A stretch of 64,000 bases of DNA from Hermetia illucens (Eukaryota > Arthropoda > Insecta > Diptera > Stratiomyidae), in the NCBI RefSeq assembly GCF_905115235.1, contig NC_051855.1, positions 11,770,388 through 11,834,387 of the forward strand, in the 5' to 3' direction. Position numbers and translations under genes: made by a program. Every line of letters starts with the position of its first letter. The first letter of the stretch is position 1. Below are positions 1-10,240 of this stretch, one piece after another. Below the pieces are notes generated by a model that saw only the letters and a program-made list of their open reading frames with translations, ran no database searches and was not told the origin of the DNA.

Positions 1-600
1 GCAAAGGAAATATGAATTGTAGAGTAAAACGCCAACAGGACGCAGACTGCGGAGCTCCCCCGGGTCAGGCCGTGGGCGTGCCCATTCTCCTCTACGTTCC
101 AATGACAGGGAACCCAGAGGAGGTCAAAGTGACCATGTAATTCTTGAAGGTTGGACCATGTCCCATCCATTGATACGACTCCAATACCTTCAGTATCTCT
201 GTATTCGGCAGCGCTGTACGTATCTGAAAATGCTCCCGTTCTGACTTCGCAGACCATCCTTAATCCATAGGCAAGGAACAATGTGTTGTAACCACCCAAC
301 GCAAAGTTCTTATCACTGTGTCTAGCAGGACTGCACGATCACACTCAGATCTTTACATTGCGGGGAAGTAACAATTTCTGTCTGTTTAGCTGTGCGAAGT
401 GGAATTGGTTTATCCTAGTCTTGGTAGTAAAAAGCATCAGCTTCGTTTTGATTAGATTTATGCCGAGTCCAGAGTCCATTTCCACTTTTCCAAGCGCGTC
501 ATGCACCACGCTGATAACAGAGGGATATATCCCTAATATCAATATCACCGAGCCATCGGCGTACACCGCCACCTTCATCCGTGTCCTTCGTTTCTAATAT
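1..600 (-). mobile_element. I-group LINE fragment (RT tail and RNase H)
   Basis: Minus-strand translation of about 345-578 reads as the end of a LINE reverse-transcriptase palm: VAVYADGSVILI (the YADD box changed to YADG) followed by GLGINLIKTKLMLFTTKTRI, a standard stretch after the catalytic box. Positions 1-200, also minus, give an RNase H-like tail with DLLWVPCHWNVEENGHAHGL, resembling the usual WVPGH-x-GIEGNE-AD motif. The two parts lie closer together than in a full element, so there is an internal deletion. RNase H points to the I/LOA/R1 side of LINEs rather than to Jockey. Many stops; dead. Confidence 0.65.
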
Positions 601-719
601 CCCTAGGGTCTCAAAAAGCACTGAAGAGATGCTGGAGCGTCTCTCTACTCGCAGTTCTGGTCAAGGTCTTAGCATAGATACCATCCATTGCGTAAACTAT
701 GACAAAGAAACCGCACAAC

Positions 720-1640
720 ACAAAAGAAAAAAGCCCATAGCTTTCTGACAAACAAGCTAAAGGCCTTAATTAACCAATATAGAAACGAGTCCTTCAGCAA
801 ATATGTATCTAATCTTACAAGACAAAAGGATACAGGCTACACTCTCTGTGGAACAACAAAGTTCACGTCTTAAAGAGGGAAACCGTAGCCTACATAACGA
901 CGAAATCTATGAGCGACCGTCAAGCTATGGATAAAATCCGGCTCAATAGGTTGCCGTGGCCAGGTCCCCTAATCCGTATGGATGAGGATGATCCAGCCCG
1001 GAAAGTCTATAAGGGCAATATCTATGGTAGAGAAAGAAGACGGGGCAGGCCCTGCTTGAGATGGAACGATGGCGTAGGTCAGGACGCCAAGCAGCTTTTA
1101 GGGATATCAAATTGGTGGACCTCGGCGCACAACCGAGGTGTCTGGAGTTCTTTATTAAGGTAGGCCTAGACCAGATACGAGTTGTTGCGCCGTTGATGAT
1201 GACACAGGGAAACCGGCATTGGGCTCATTCTGCAATTCCCCCAACAGCTAATTTATAAACAGGTCCTAAGGCCCATATGGACATACGGCATCCAGCTCTG
1301 GGGCTGTGCCAAAGAGTGAAACCGAAAGGTCATACAAACGTTCCAAAAATGAACTCCAAGAATTGACTGATATCGTTGATATAATTAGACTATTGAAAAG
1401 AGTAAAGCCAAACGACTTGCTAACATAAAGGATTCTTAAAAATAACAGCTACTGAGGAACAACCAGTTCCTCAGCGAAGCCAAAGTGCTGAGGTGGACCA
1501 CAGGGTCTTCTCCCAATAAAACCGATACCTAAATGTGTAAAGAGAGCTGCTGGATGAAGAAATCTTAATCGTAGCTTGGCGACAGGTGGTTTTAGTGGAT
1601 AAAAATCCCATACTCTAGGGGGATCGTGAGCTTTGAGGTT
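720..1640 (+). mobile_element. Jockey-type LINE ORF2 fragment, split by an RTE insertion
   Basis: At 730-870 the plus strand encodes KLKALINQYRNESFSKYVSNLTRQKDTGY, the segment between endonuclease and RT in Jockey-clade ORF2. At about 1245-1420 it continues with LIYKQVLRPIWTYGIQLWGCAKESNRKVI, the conserved region after the RT thumb, and a degraded tail follows to about 1640. Between the two pieces lies an RTE 3' end (886-1205) bounded by a 10-bp duplication. Most of the RT domain is missing. The element is a pseudogene. Confidence 0.65.
886..1205 (+). mobile_element. RTE LINE 3' end with (GAT)n tail
   Basis: The plus strand encodes the last ~80 codons of an RTE-clade ORF2: DKIRLNRLPWPGPLIRMDE, GRPCLRWNDGVGQDAKQLLG, then WW and VWSSLL. 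A non-coding end with a hairpin and GATGATGA tail follows. The same sequence recurs in this window at 15.8, 18.0, 18.7, 33.2, 40.7 and 58.4 kb. It is flanked by AGGGAAACCG at 876-885 and 1206-1215, a 10-bp target-site duplication. It is therefore a 5'-truncated retroposed copy, as expected of target-primed reverse transcription. Confidence 0.85.
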
Positions 1641-1739
1641 AATCTTTTGGAGATTTCCACCTCTTATATAAAACCAAAAATTGGTCCTGTCCTATATCCG
1701 TAGGGTTTCACCCGCTCCCAAGGATGCCCCTCTACCCAC

Positions 1740-2420
1740 AGATCTGGACAAATGACCATCTCCCAGATCGGATTGAAATAACCTGATTTTTAGCATAGAT
1801 ACCATCCATTTCGTAACCCCCCAAAGGATATTCTGATTAGGGCTTCCTTGGTAACTCCGAAATTCACGCTGTTAAATGTTTGCTCAATATTCAGAAAGGC
1901 AACCAAGGTACACTGCTTGTAGTAAAACGACGTTTAATCGTGTTAATTATTTCACAAAGAGTGGTCTGACATTTGGGAAGGAGCGTCCTCTCCGTGGTTG
2001 TTGTTAAATGGACTTCCAGGACGCATTCTAGAGATTTCAACATGGAAGATGTGAGACTGATTGGCCGGAAGTCCTTTGCGACTCAAAGCTATGAAAACCA
2101 TCTCCACGCGTCTCCAGCAGTGCCTTATAAGTATGTCTGAGCAAAGAGCAGCCCCTTCTCATTGTTTGAACACCAGGACCAACAAGCCTGTCTGCTGTTC
2201 CCCCTTTCTAGCGGTTCCTCGAGCATGGCTAGCATTATGCTGTCTGAGCTCGGAGACCTGGAGAAGCTGCTTATAGTCCCGCTGATGTTATCCTCGGTGT
2301 TTACCAATTCGATATTCTCAAACAATTAGGCCCGCATGACCTTCTAGCGTTGTTCTGACTCAGTGTTCCTCGATAGCGGGGAAGTTACATCGAAACCAGC
2401 AGTTCTAGAGTATCGCCAGA
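1740..2420 (-). mobile_element. Jockey/I-type LINE reverse transcriptase fragment
   Basis: Minus-strand translation around 2080-1850 contains PISLTSSMLKSLERVLEVHL, the conserved 'YRPISL(T/L)S...K.LER' block of LINE reverse transcriptases, followed by a degraded segment resembling the CAFLDIEGAFDN region, spread over different frames. No intact reading frame over 70 codons remains. Limits are approximate because both edges fade into unrecognised sequence. Confidence 0.5.
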
Positions 2421-4530
2421 AGATCCCATTCAGGAACTCTACGGTTTTTTAAGAAATTATGGGCTTCTGTGGTTCTTAGCCCTGTGAGTACAGGATGGCA
2501 GAATTTTGGCTCTCTTATATTGGTCTCTTGGTCTATACTGGTCAGAGGGTACTATTTACTCCACCCTCTTTGCCTGGTCTCTTGTGGTACTGAATCACGT
2601 GCAAAGCGGACTTAAATGCTCTGAGATTTTGAATTTAAAGGAAATGTAAGAAGCTTCTTGTTTAGCCAAAATCATATCATCCGGGAACCAATTGTTTACT
2701 TCTTGGGCGCTCTCTGCTTATTTATGTTGGAATTAGAATATTGGTTCATAAACTAGACCAGGAGCATCCTGGCTAGACATACTCCTAGCGCCGGTTTCTG
2801 CCCTATCTTATTGGAGCCTGATGTCGATCCATCAGTCCATAGCCTCCCGTTTTTACTCATCATCTCAGCCAAGGGGTACTTGTTTAGAAACTGAGCAATA
2901 TGGAATTCAGTTGGTGGTTTTTTGTCAATTTTGCTGGGATGGATTGCTGGGCCGAATAGCGGGGTAAACTCGACTCAGTCTTATCTTTAGGTTACCGGAA
3001 AGGTTATAGTCTTAACCTTAGAATACCCCCAAAAAAATATAGTTCTAGGTCTCTGGTACTACAAGTTCATAGTTTTAGATCTGGTTCACCGAAAATGTTA
3101 TAGTTTTAGCTCCGAGTTCCAAGAAAATTCTCAATTTTGAGTTATAGACACAGCATCACATTTCGTACTCCTGAGTTTATGTTGAGTCGAATTAGGGGAT
3201 GTTTTTCACATGCAAAGAATACCCGCACTTACCGCAGTTAGTATTTTATTTGGTTCCTTTAGAAGAGTTCCGTAAAACGAACCACTTAGATGGAATCTGC
3301 AGTTCAGCACAATTCATATAGTGACTTATTTTAATGTTCCAAATCATCGGATGGATTTCATGTCATTCCTGGCGGGTGTGCCGAAAATATTCCAAAGATA
3401 TTAGATACTGAGTTTAGCACTGTTTGTTAATATTAAACTATACACTAACGATTTGAGTTAATATTTTTAATCGCAGTATCACAAAATTTCGAAAACCATC
3501 TTCTTTTAGTGAACTTTTCTCCGCCCAGAGTTCTTCAGATTTTTTGCACATGTTTCAGCATAGATTAAGATTGAACTGCAGAAATACTCAGAATTGATTG
3601 AGTTTCATCCCCCAGAAAAATAGGAGTTTAATCCTTTTTTTTCCGTTCCTGGGGAGGAAGGACCAAACCTCATAGTATAGAACTCCCAAGATTCAAGCCG
3701 GGTCATTGTAGAAATTCTAGGTTTTGCTGTTTTGTGTTTGGTATCCTTGTCACATAGCTATGAAAACTGGTCAGAAACCTAAGAGGAAGGCATGACAGAC
3801 GAAACACTGAACAGTTTTCGTACTAGACAGAATCTGGCAAGAGAACGGGGTGGTTATATCGAAGTCATACTTGTCACGAGGAGACCAATGTGAAATTCAA
3901 TCATGACAACCAGCAAAAGGATCTGATACTCACCATTTCATAGATTAGTTCAGAGGAAGATACAATGCATACAGAACGGTTCTGTCAGGTCTAGATGTCA
4001 TGGTTTCAGACAGGGGCGTTACTCGCAAAAGGACTTTGAATTATGTGGATGTCAGGAGAACCTGGCTTTGATGCTCACTTGACAGGCAGGGTACCAATTT
4101 GGCTTCGTGTTTAATTAAATGTGACACTAGTCCACGTTTGAATTCTGACTGGTTCACGAAGGACATGAAGGAGACATCATGGGAATAAGAGCATGGGTCC
4201 AGAGGTGTCCTGTTTCTCCTTCTTATTTAGTCTTTAGTAGTCCGATTGTGATGTAGGCTCGTCTGGATCACCAAAAAACACCTCAGCAGGTATGCTGCCA
4301 AGCAATCCATCATACCTAACATAGAGGGTCTAGGAAGGCAGATACAAGGGTAATACCAAGCCATTTAGGGAGAAAAAGTTCGTCACTCACAAAATATCCT
4401 ATTGATCCTGAGATGAGGTTGATATCGGTTTGCCTGAACCAGAGCGTATACCAAAACTAACACCCGTGAAACTTCAAAAAGGTTCAAATCGGAACAGATA
4501 AATCACATATCCTTTTGGAAGACCTGGTCA
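2421..4530. other. Unassigned intergenic DNA
   Basis: I see no convincing coding frame, RNA gene or transposon here. Around 3000-3180 the phrase 'atagttttag' recurs loosely, which may be an old degenerate repeat. The 3.7-4.5 kb part is mid-GC and may be decayed transposon, but nothing identifies it. Confidence 0.4.
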
Positions 4531-5620
4531 GGTCAGTTCAGAATTGTATAATATTCGAAACTTGAACTCTTTACTATCCTTGCTATCATTATTTCGCGTT
4601 GGAAACCACATAAAGGATCAACTAATTCTCTAGAAAACTTAGAGTTTATTCCATAAAAAAAAATAGAAAATTTTAGGGTATTCACCGTATTCTTCTTCAC
4701 GAAATCATCCGTTTGTTGTAACGAATTCGGGACGGCCCGAGCGCATACCGCACGTACACACGCAGGACGAAAAAAAAAGATATTAACGATCTTCTTGATA
4801 ACACGTCGCTCATATGTAACAATTACAGGAGACAAGCGACAGGATGACCGGACGGACGACAATAACTGAAATATCGTACGATAACGGCGACACACTAAAA
4901 ACGGACAACGGTCACGAAACGCGACAAGAGTGACTGCAACACCGACTGCACGCGAATATTTTCTCCTTTTTTTTTTTTGTTATTTTTTTTATTTTTTTTA
5001 TTTTTTTTTTTTTTTTTTGTTGGTTGACTACTAACCCGCTCGTATATCCATGTCCTTTACCACGTTCATGTCCGCGTTCAAGTCCGCGACTATATTCGCA
5101 AACGATTCCTGCGAACGTTTCGTGTGTGGTCGACGTGTGTGGGATACGAATGGTGTTTGTGGTTTGCGATTTGCGAAAATAAAGAAGAGAAGATGTTGAT
5201 TGCATGCCTGTCCGTTGCCTGCTGCCTATCGCGACGACAACATTCGATTTCGCCGCACCCTCTCCACATCCTAAAATCATGATGCTGCCCATATTTACCA
5301 CGCCAACTCCCCAACTTACTTGGAGCACCCCCCAGAGAACGGGTGAGCATGGCAGCGAACATTCAAACGAGGAATTTTCGCTGGAAAGTTTTCCCGTCCC
5401 GGGGACCATTCGCTTTCTGCCTGGCGCTTAGGGTGAGACAAGAGCTGGCGCGGATAGTTCTATATTGCAAGAGCCCACCCGACCGCCCACCCACCCATCC
5501 AAGGCCCGGCAAGAATCACAAATCGCTAGAGCGTAAACTCCTGCCTGTTAGCAAAAGTACGGTGTACTATCAATCCGTTGGCACCCGGTTGGGTTGAGCA
5601 GCACTGGTAGACCACCCCCC
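4531..5620. other. Unassigned region with long T run and a GC-rich island
   Basis: A T-rich run at about 4968-5021 (interrupted by single A or G) is followed by a CG-dinucleotide-rich stretch to about 5600, unlike the flanks. Open frames exist on both strands (for example 4912-5409 minus) but none resembles a known family, and the minus one is helped by the lysine codons of the T run. It could be a promoter or 5' UTR of a host gene. No TATA or splice pattern settles this. Confidence 0.3.
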
Positions 5621-7179
5621 CCCCTTTCCGCCCGACTAATCCCATGTAGAGCCACACTTATCACTTTACACATCCTTAACTTACGCTAGAATCTCTGGTC
5701 GAAGCATTCTGCCGGATGCGACATCGGCAGCAGTGAACACTCATCGGCACTAGTCTAAGGACATCACGGCGCATTCGTCATGGGTCCTCACGTTGTGATG
5801 GTTTGCATATGCTCAGCAACCTAATAAGTGGCTTTGGGCCATATGAAGCGCCTGCAAAGAAAAGGAGCCACTAAGTTGGACAATTAATCAAGCAACCGAA
5901 AAGCGTTTTGCGGAATACAACCAACCCCTCATCCAGAAAGGACGATCGGCTTTGAGTAGGAGATTAGCAGACCATCCTGAGGAGGCAAGTCCAGCCCGAC
6001 AGCCGAGATCATGTAAGATGTTCAGGGGAGAAGTTGCTGCGCGGAGACACAGGGGATTGCGCCTTGGTTGGGTGGCAGCAGGACACCCGCCCCCCCCCCC
6101 CCCCTAGGCAGAGTTAAATAGTGAAAGGATAGTGGAAGTGGGTATTCCTAGACAAAAGGCCTTGACGTCGCACTCAATCCAAAATGCAACACTAAGTGCT
6201 CGTCGGGGAGAAAGCCAAAAGGGACAACTCAACACACTCCTCTGGTATGAGTTGGCGACTTGGATCCCGACGAAATTCAAAGCAAGTCTAGCATAGAGCA
6301 GAGGGCGCGGTCGAGCGAGCAAAAGGGCGCGAAAAATTCCTTAGCCATTTCTGCCGGCAAGGATATGTGAACAATTCAAGGAGACATACTATCACGAATC
6401 ATGCTTGGGGAACCATCCAGCCAATCCCTTTTCCTTCCCCTGACCAGTGTATGCTAAACACTTTCACTCCCAAGCAACTATGAAGCGCCTTCTTAATTAA
6501 ACAGGACCGACAACTAGTTATCCTGCGACCGCCAGGACGTGGTGTAAGTTTGCACATTTTTTTTTCCTCCTGCCGCCCGATGCTTGGCTAAATGATTTTT
6601 CGCTTCACGAAAATCCACCGAAAAAAAACTTTACTAAATAAGCAGGCTCGATTCGGTTCCAGAATTTGCGAGTGTCCTTCTTGAATAGTGGGCAGAATCC
6701 ATTCGGAGATGTGTGCGTGCCGGACGCATATGCATGGTCAAAGTAGAAGAATTCAGTGCTACGCACAAATTCTGCAATCACTTTGTCCTTCTTGCGATTC
6801 GTTTCTCCATCTTATATCTGAGTCCTTGGGGTGGTTGTGAGAAAAAATAAATACTCAGTTGCCGATGGAGAAATTTGCATTGGAAATTGATCCCAAATTG
6901 TATCAAGGATGGCGCTAGGATGCAGTAGTTTGTCTCTGCACTGATGAAACCGGGGGACCTTATTCAGATAATTAAATACAATCGGATAAATGTTGCAGTT
7001 TCATTGTTGCTTGAAATGAATTCACGTAGAAGACGTATTATTATTTCCGAGTTATCACAATCTCGGGAGATGCCGGATTTTACCTAATACTAGCACTGAG
7101 TGCCAAGCATTTAGGCTCGGACGATCCTACCTACTTAAAAACTAAAGGGGCGCTGGTGGTAGTGGCCGGTGTTATGTCA
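5621..7179. other. Unassigned, probably decayed transposon DNA
   Basis: No recognisable protein or RNA. There is a run of about 15 C at 6089-6104, and GC content is higher than in true AT-rich intergenic DNA elsewhere in the window, suggesting old mobile-element sequence. No family could be named. Confidence 0.35.
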
Positions 7180-9990
7180 ATTGGACAATCCGTCGAGAAC
7201 TCCCCGCAACATCGAGCACGTATGCAGAATGGTGTACTTCTGCATGATTTGAACCAGACTGTGCGAAAGTTCCAGGACATCAAGGGAAGCCGATAGGAAT
7301 TTAGGTACAATACCTGTAGCTGACAATATTATGGGAACTCGAGACTCCAAGTTTTTTTGATTTCCCGAGCCAACGGCTCATAGTTCACCTTCTTCTCCAC
7401 GTATTCCCGTTCAATGCAGCTATGATGAGGGATAGCAACATCAATAATATACGCGGAGCGACCTGTCTTGTCAACTAACAATACGTCAAGCTTGTTATGT
7501 GCAGTATGGCGATCAGTCAGAACTTGCCGGTCCCAATACATGCTGTAAGCAGAACTATCAAGTACTGCTTGCGGCTCATATCGGTAAACCGGACATGTTC
7601 CCGTGATCAGATGATCAGAGGTGATGGTGAGGAAGACGGGGCGGCAACACTGTCCGCCAAACCAAAACCAAGTGGCCTAGGAGAACCTCCATAGTGGTGG
7701 CGCCGGGAGACGCTATACTCACTTTGACTTGCCGGCTGTGATGCATTAGGCAAATGCTCCAAAGGCCTAATCAGAGCGATCAGACCCGAGTCTGCACGGG
7801 GACTCATCTGAAGTGGCAAATTGGTCACGAAACCTCACCCTCCTTAGTTCGGTAGAGATTTAGGTAGGTCTTGTATCCACCAATATGAATGCTAAGCCAT
7901 GGACTTGGTTTAGACTGGTACCGTTGTTGCTTGTCTCAGCGGGGCTCTGATTGTGGTCACAAAATCAATCCGTGCCTTAAGAAGACCGTGAGATTAAGTC
8001 GTCCAGATAGGTGCTCACGTTAAGCCCTCAAGGACTCACTGTTCCCGTGATCAGCCCATGGTTGTATGCAAGGTTATGCACCTTACATACAGCATTATGC
8101 CTGGTGATGTATTGCACCGGTGCCATAACAGTACAACCAGAAATGAAATGGTCCAACGTCTCTAACGCCGAACACTACATTCTGCGCTGATCATTCTCCA
8201 CCCGTTCTTTCATGATGAGCTTTTTATAAGCTCGGGTGGCCACGCCGTCCTAAATGGAGCTCCCCAGCGCACAGCCATCTGTTCGACAAATGTAAATCGA
8301 CAAATGGCTACCAAAGACAACTCACGTGTTCACCGTGCATTGCCTTCGACTTCCATTCATCGATCCGCTCTTGGTTCGACTTCACCCCACTCAGAGGATT
8401 GAAAGATCGACCCTTCAAGTTAAGTGGAGTCAATCCACAGTCTGCCTTACAGACAGCCGCATGCAAGGGATTCGTCTGCTCTTTGCTGCAAAAATAAGCG
8501 CGCAGCGAGTCGACTTGGCGATGATGTTGTGCCGCCACGTCAACCACGCCCCTACCTCCGATGCCACGAAGCAGGTTCATCCGCTTCACGGCAGACTTTG
8601 GATGATGCATTCGGAATTTGGTTATAGTTGTCCGTATCCGCCGATGGACGTTTCCCAGATCGGTCTTCGTCCACGCCAATATTCCGAATGCGTAAGCCAG
8701 TGAAGGGATGGCGAATACATTCAACGCGCTTATTTTATTCTTCCCCGAGAGATGCGATTTCAGCACCAGCTTAACACGTCGCAGAAATTCGGACAGCAGA
8801 GCATCCTTCAGATCACCAACTCGAGCATGGGTTCCTTGCAGAATTCCTATGTCTGTCTCGATTATAGCTTCGATGTGGAGGTCACCAATGCTATGTCCGG
8901 CATGCGGCTCGTGATGACCTTTGCGGATGGCATGGATTCGACCCTTGTCTAATCCAAACTCCAACCGAATATCACGGCTGAACATGTCTATTATTCACAA
9001 CAGACTTCTAAGATGATCGTCAGTGCCAGCATACAGCTGGATGTCATTTAAGGGCATCAAGTGTGTCAATTCGCACTTAGCACGTAGGCCATACTTTATT
9101 GCAAAACCAAGCCCTCTAGCTTCATTCAGTAGCCATGAAAGGGGGTTCAGTGTCATACAAAACCAAAAGGGACTCAATGAGTCCCCCTGGAAGATGCCCC
9201 TCCGTATACGGAGATCTGAAAAAGCTCCGCTGGTTCCTCGCGTATGTTGAATTCTGAACTGGTCTGGAATGACTTCCGCCATACCGTCGTAATCGACTGC
9301 ATATGACAAAAAGTTTCTGTTTTAGTGTGTCCAGAATTTCAACTACGCGTATCTCACTGGGGATAGCATAGTTCCGGTAAACCCTCTGCACTTTATTTCT
9401 CACCCGTCTTCTGACATTGCCAGTGCTGATTTGAATCAGTCTAGCAATGTCCTGCCTTAGTAAGTCCCACCGACGTTCCAGACGAATTTTCCATGGTGGA
9501 TCTCTTTGATCACTCAAACCGATACCATGAAAACGAATCTTCTGACCGTGCAATCTGTAAGCCGCAACCTCACCACAATACACAAGTGATTGTAGTTGCA
9601 GCAGCGACATATCAGCACACGGCCGAGATACAATCTCATCTTAGATTTGAGATAGAATTCGCGGAGTTGCTGGAGATGCATAGAGCCTATGCAAAGGATC
9701 TATATCCGAGAATTCTATACACGCTCTTTGGAATTCGTCCCGAACCTCAGCAGAAACCTCAGCTGGACGGTGGAGAAGAATGCTTCAGCGAATACTGAAA
9801 TTGTTGCCTGCAGTGCGGCGTGGTGCTGTTGATGCCGCCGCCTCTGCCCTCATCGGCTCTCGGTCACCATTTTCCCCGATGACCTCAAATCAAACACGCT
9901 CCCTGATGGTGGTCAGGATTGTGTCGCTGCGAGTAACAAAGCGGTACTGGGCTGCGATTCGCCTTCCAACTCAACATGGCCTAGAAGGTA
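7180..9990 (-). mobile_element. LINE with C-terminal restriction-like endonuclease (R2/R4 side)
   Basis: Minus strand, read 5' to 3' from about 9.7 kb downward: a spacer domain (RYGGSHSRPVQNSTYARNQR), an RT piece with GIFQGDSLSPFWFCMTLNPL (9122-9309), a thumb (8985-8308; FGLDK, NVFAIPSLAYAFGILAWTKTD, TKFRMHHPKSAVKRM, GGRGVVDVAAQHHRQ), a zinc-finger-like piece (ETLDHFISGC with TRHNAVCKV, about 8190-8070), and the nuclease at 7541-7330 (YWDRQVLTDRHTAHNKLDVLLVDK, AYIIDVAIP). K/R-P/L-D...D with the upstream Cys/His motif is the restriction-like endonuclease arrangement of R2-group LINEs, as opposed to the APE nuclease of R1/Jockey/RTE. Frames are broken by several shifts and by the insertion at 7611-8039. 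The edge beyond about 9660 is uncertain. A second copy lies at 60.6-64 kb. Clade within the group is not certain. Confidence 0.7.
7611..8039. mobile_element. ~430 bp short retroposon-like insertion with 15-bp target duplication
   Basis: The insertion splits the restriction-endonuclease LINE between its zinc-finger piece and its nuclease. TGTTCCCGTGATCAG occurs perfectly at 7596-7610 and 8040-8054. A related copy of about 415 bp lies at 24801-25215. The two match best near their ends: 'gcgatcagacc.gagtctgca' and 'ggggctctgattgt.gtc' with 'aaaatcaatccgtg'. The middles differ. No protein, A/B box or poly(A) tail is evident, so it could be a SINE, or a 5' or 3' LINE end. Confidence 0.6.
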
Positions 9991-10240
9991 TCCAGACCTT
10001 ATTTTGCGAGCCGAGCGTATTCAGTCTCTCAAGACATTCTCATACCAGTTTAGAGCTCACCTGATTGGACCTGAATGCCTCGATCGCCGCTTGGCTCTCA
10101 ATCATAACAGCAATGTTCTGCCCCCTATAGTTCCTTTGGAGATTAAAGGAGGCGCATGGGCCTATTACGTATATTTCCATCTGGAATATGCTAGTGCGCT
10201 TAATCCATTGGCTCCAAGTACATTTTCCTTGGACCAATAA
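9990..10240 (-). mobile_element. I-group LINE RNase H fragment
   Basis: Minus-strand translation contains FQMEIYVIGPCASFNLQR then NYRGQNIAVMIESQAAIEAF and SSKLVWECLERLNTLG. These are the E- and D-containing motifs of the RNase H domain found in I/LOA-type LINEs. The piece sits directly against the R1 element at about 10.2 kb without an intervening RT, so the junction is a rearrangement or insertion edge. It is probably the same family as the 3' ends at 22.5, 23.0 and 56 kb. Confidence 0.6.

Noticed and set aside
4912-5409. 165-codon minus frame with poly-Lys
   Set aside because: The Lys run is the reverse of the T run, and the rest matches no family. Overlapping frames on both strands are equally open.
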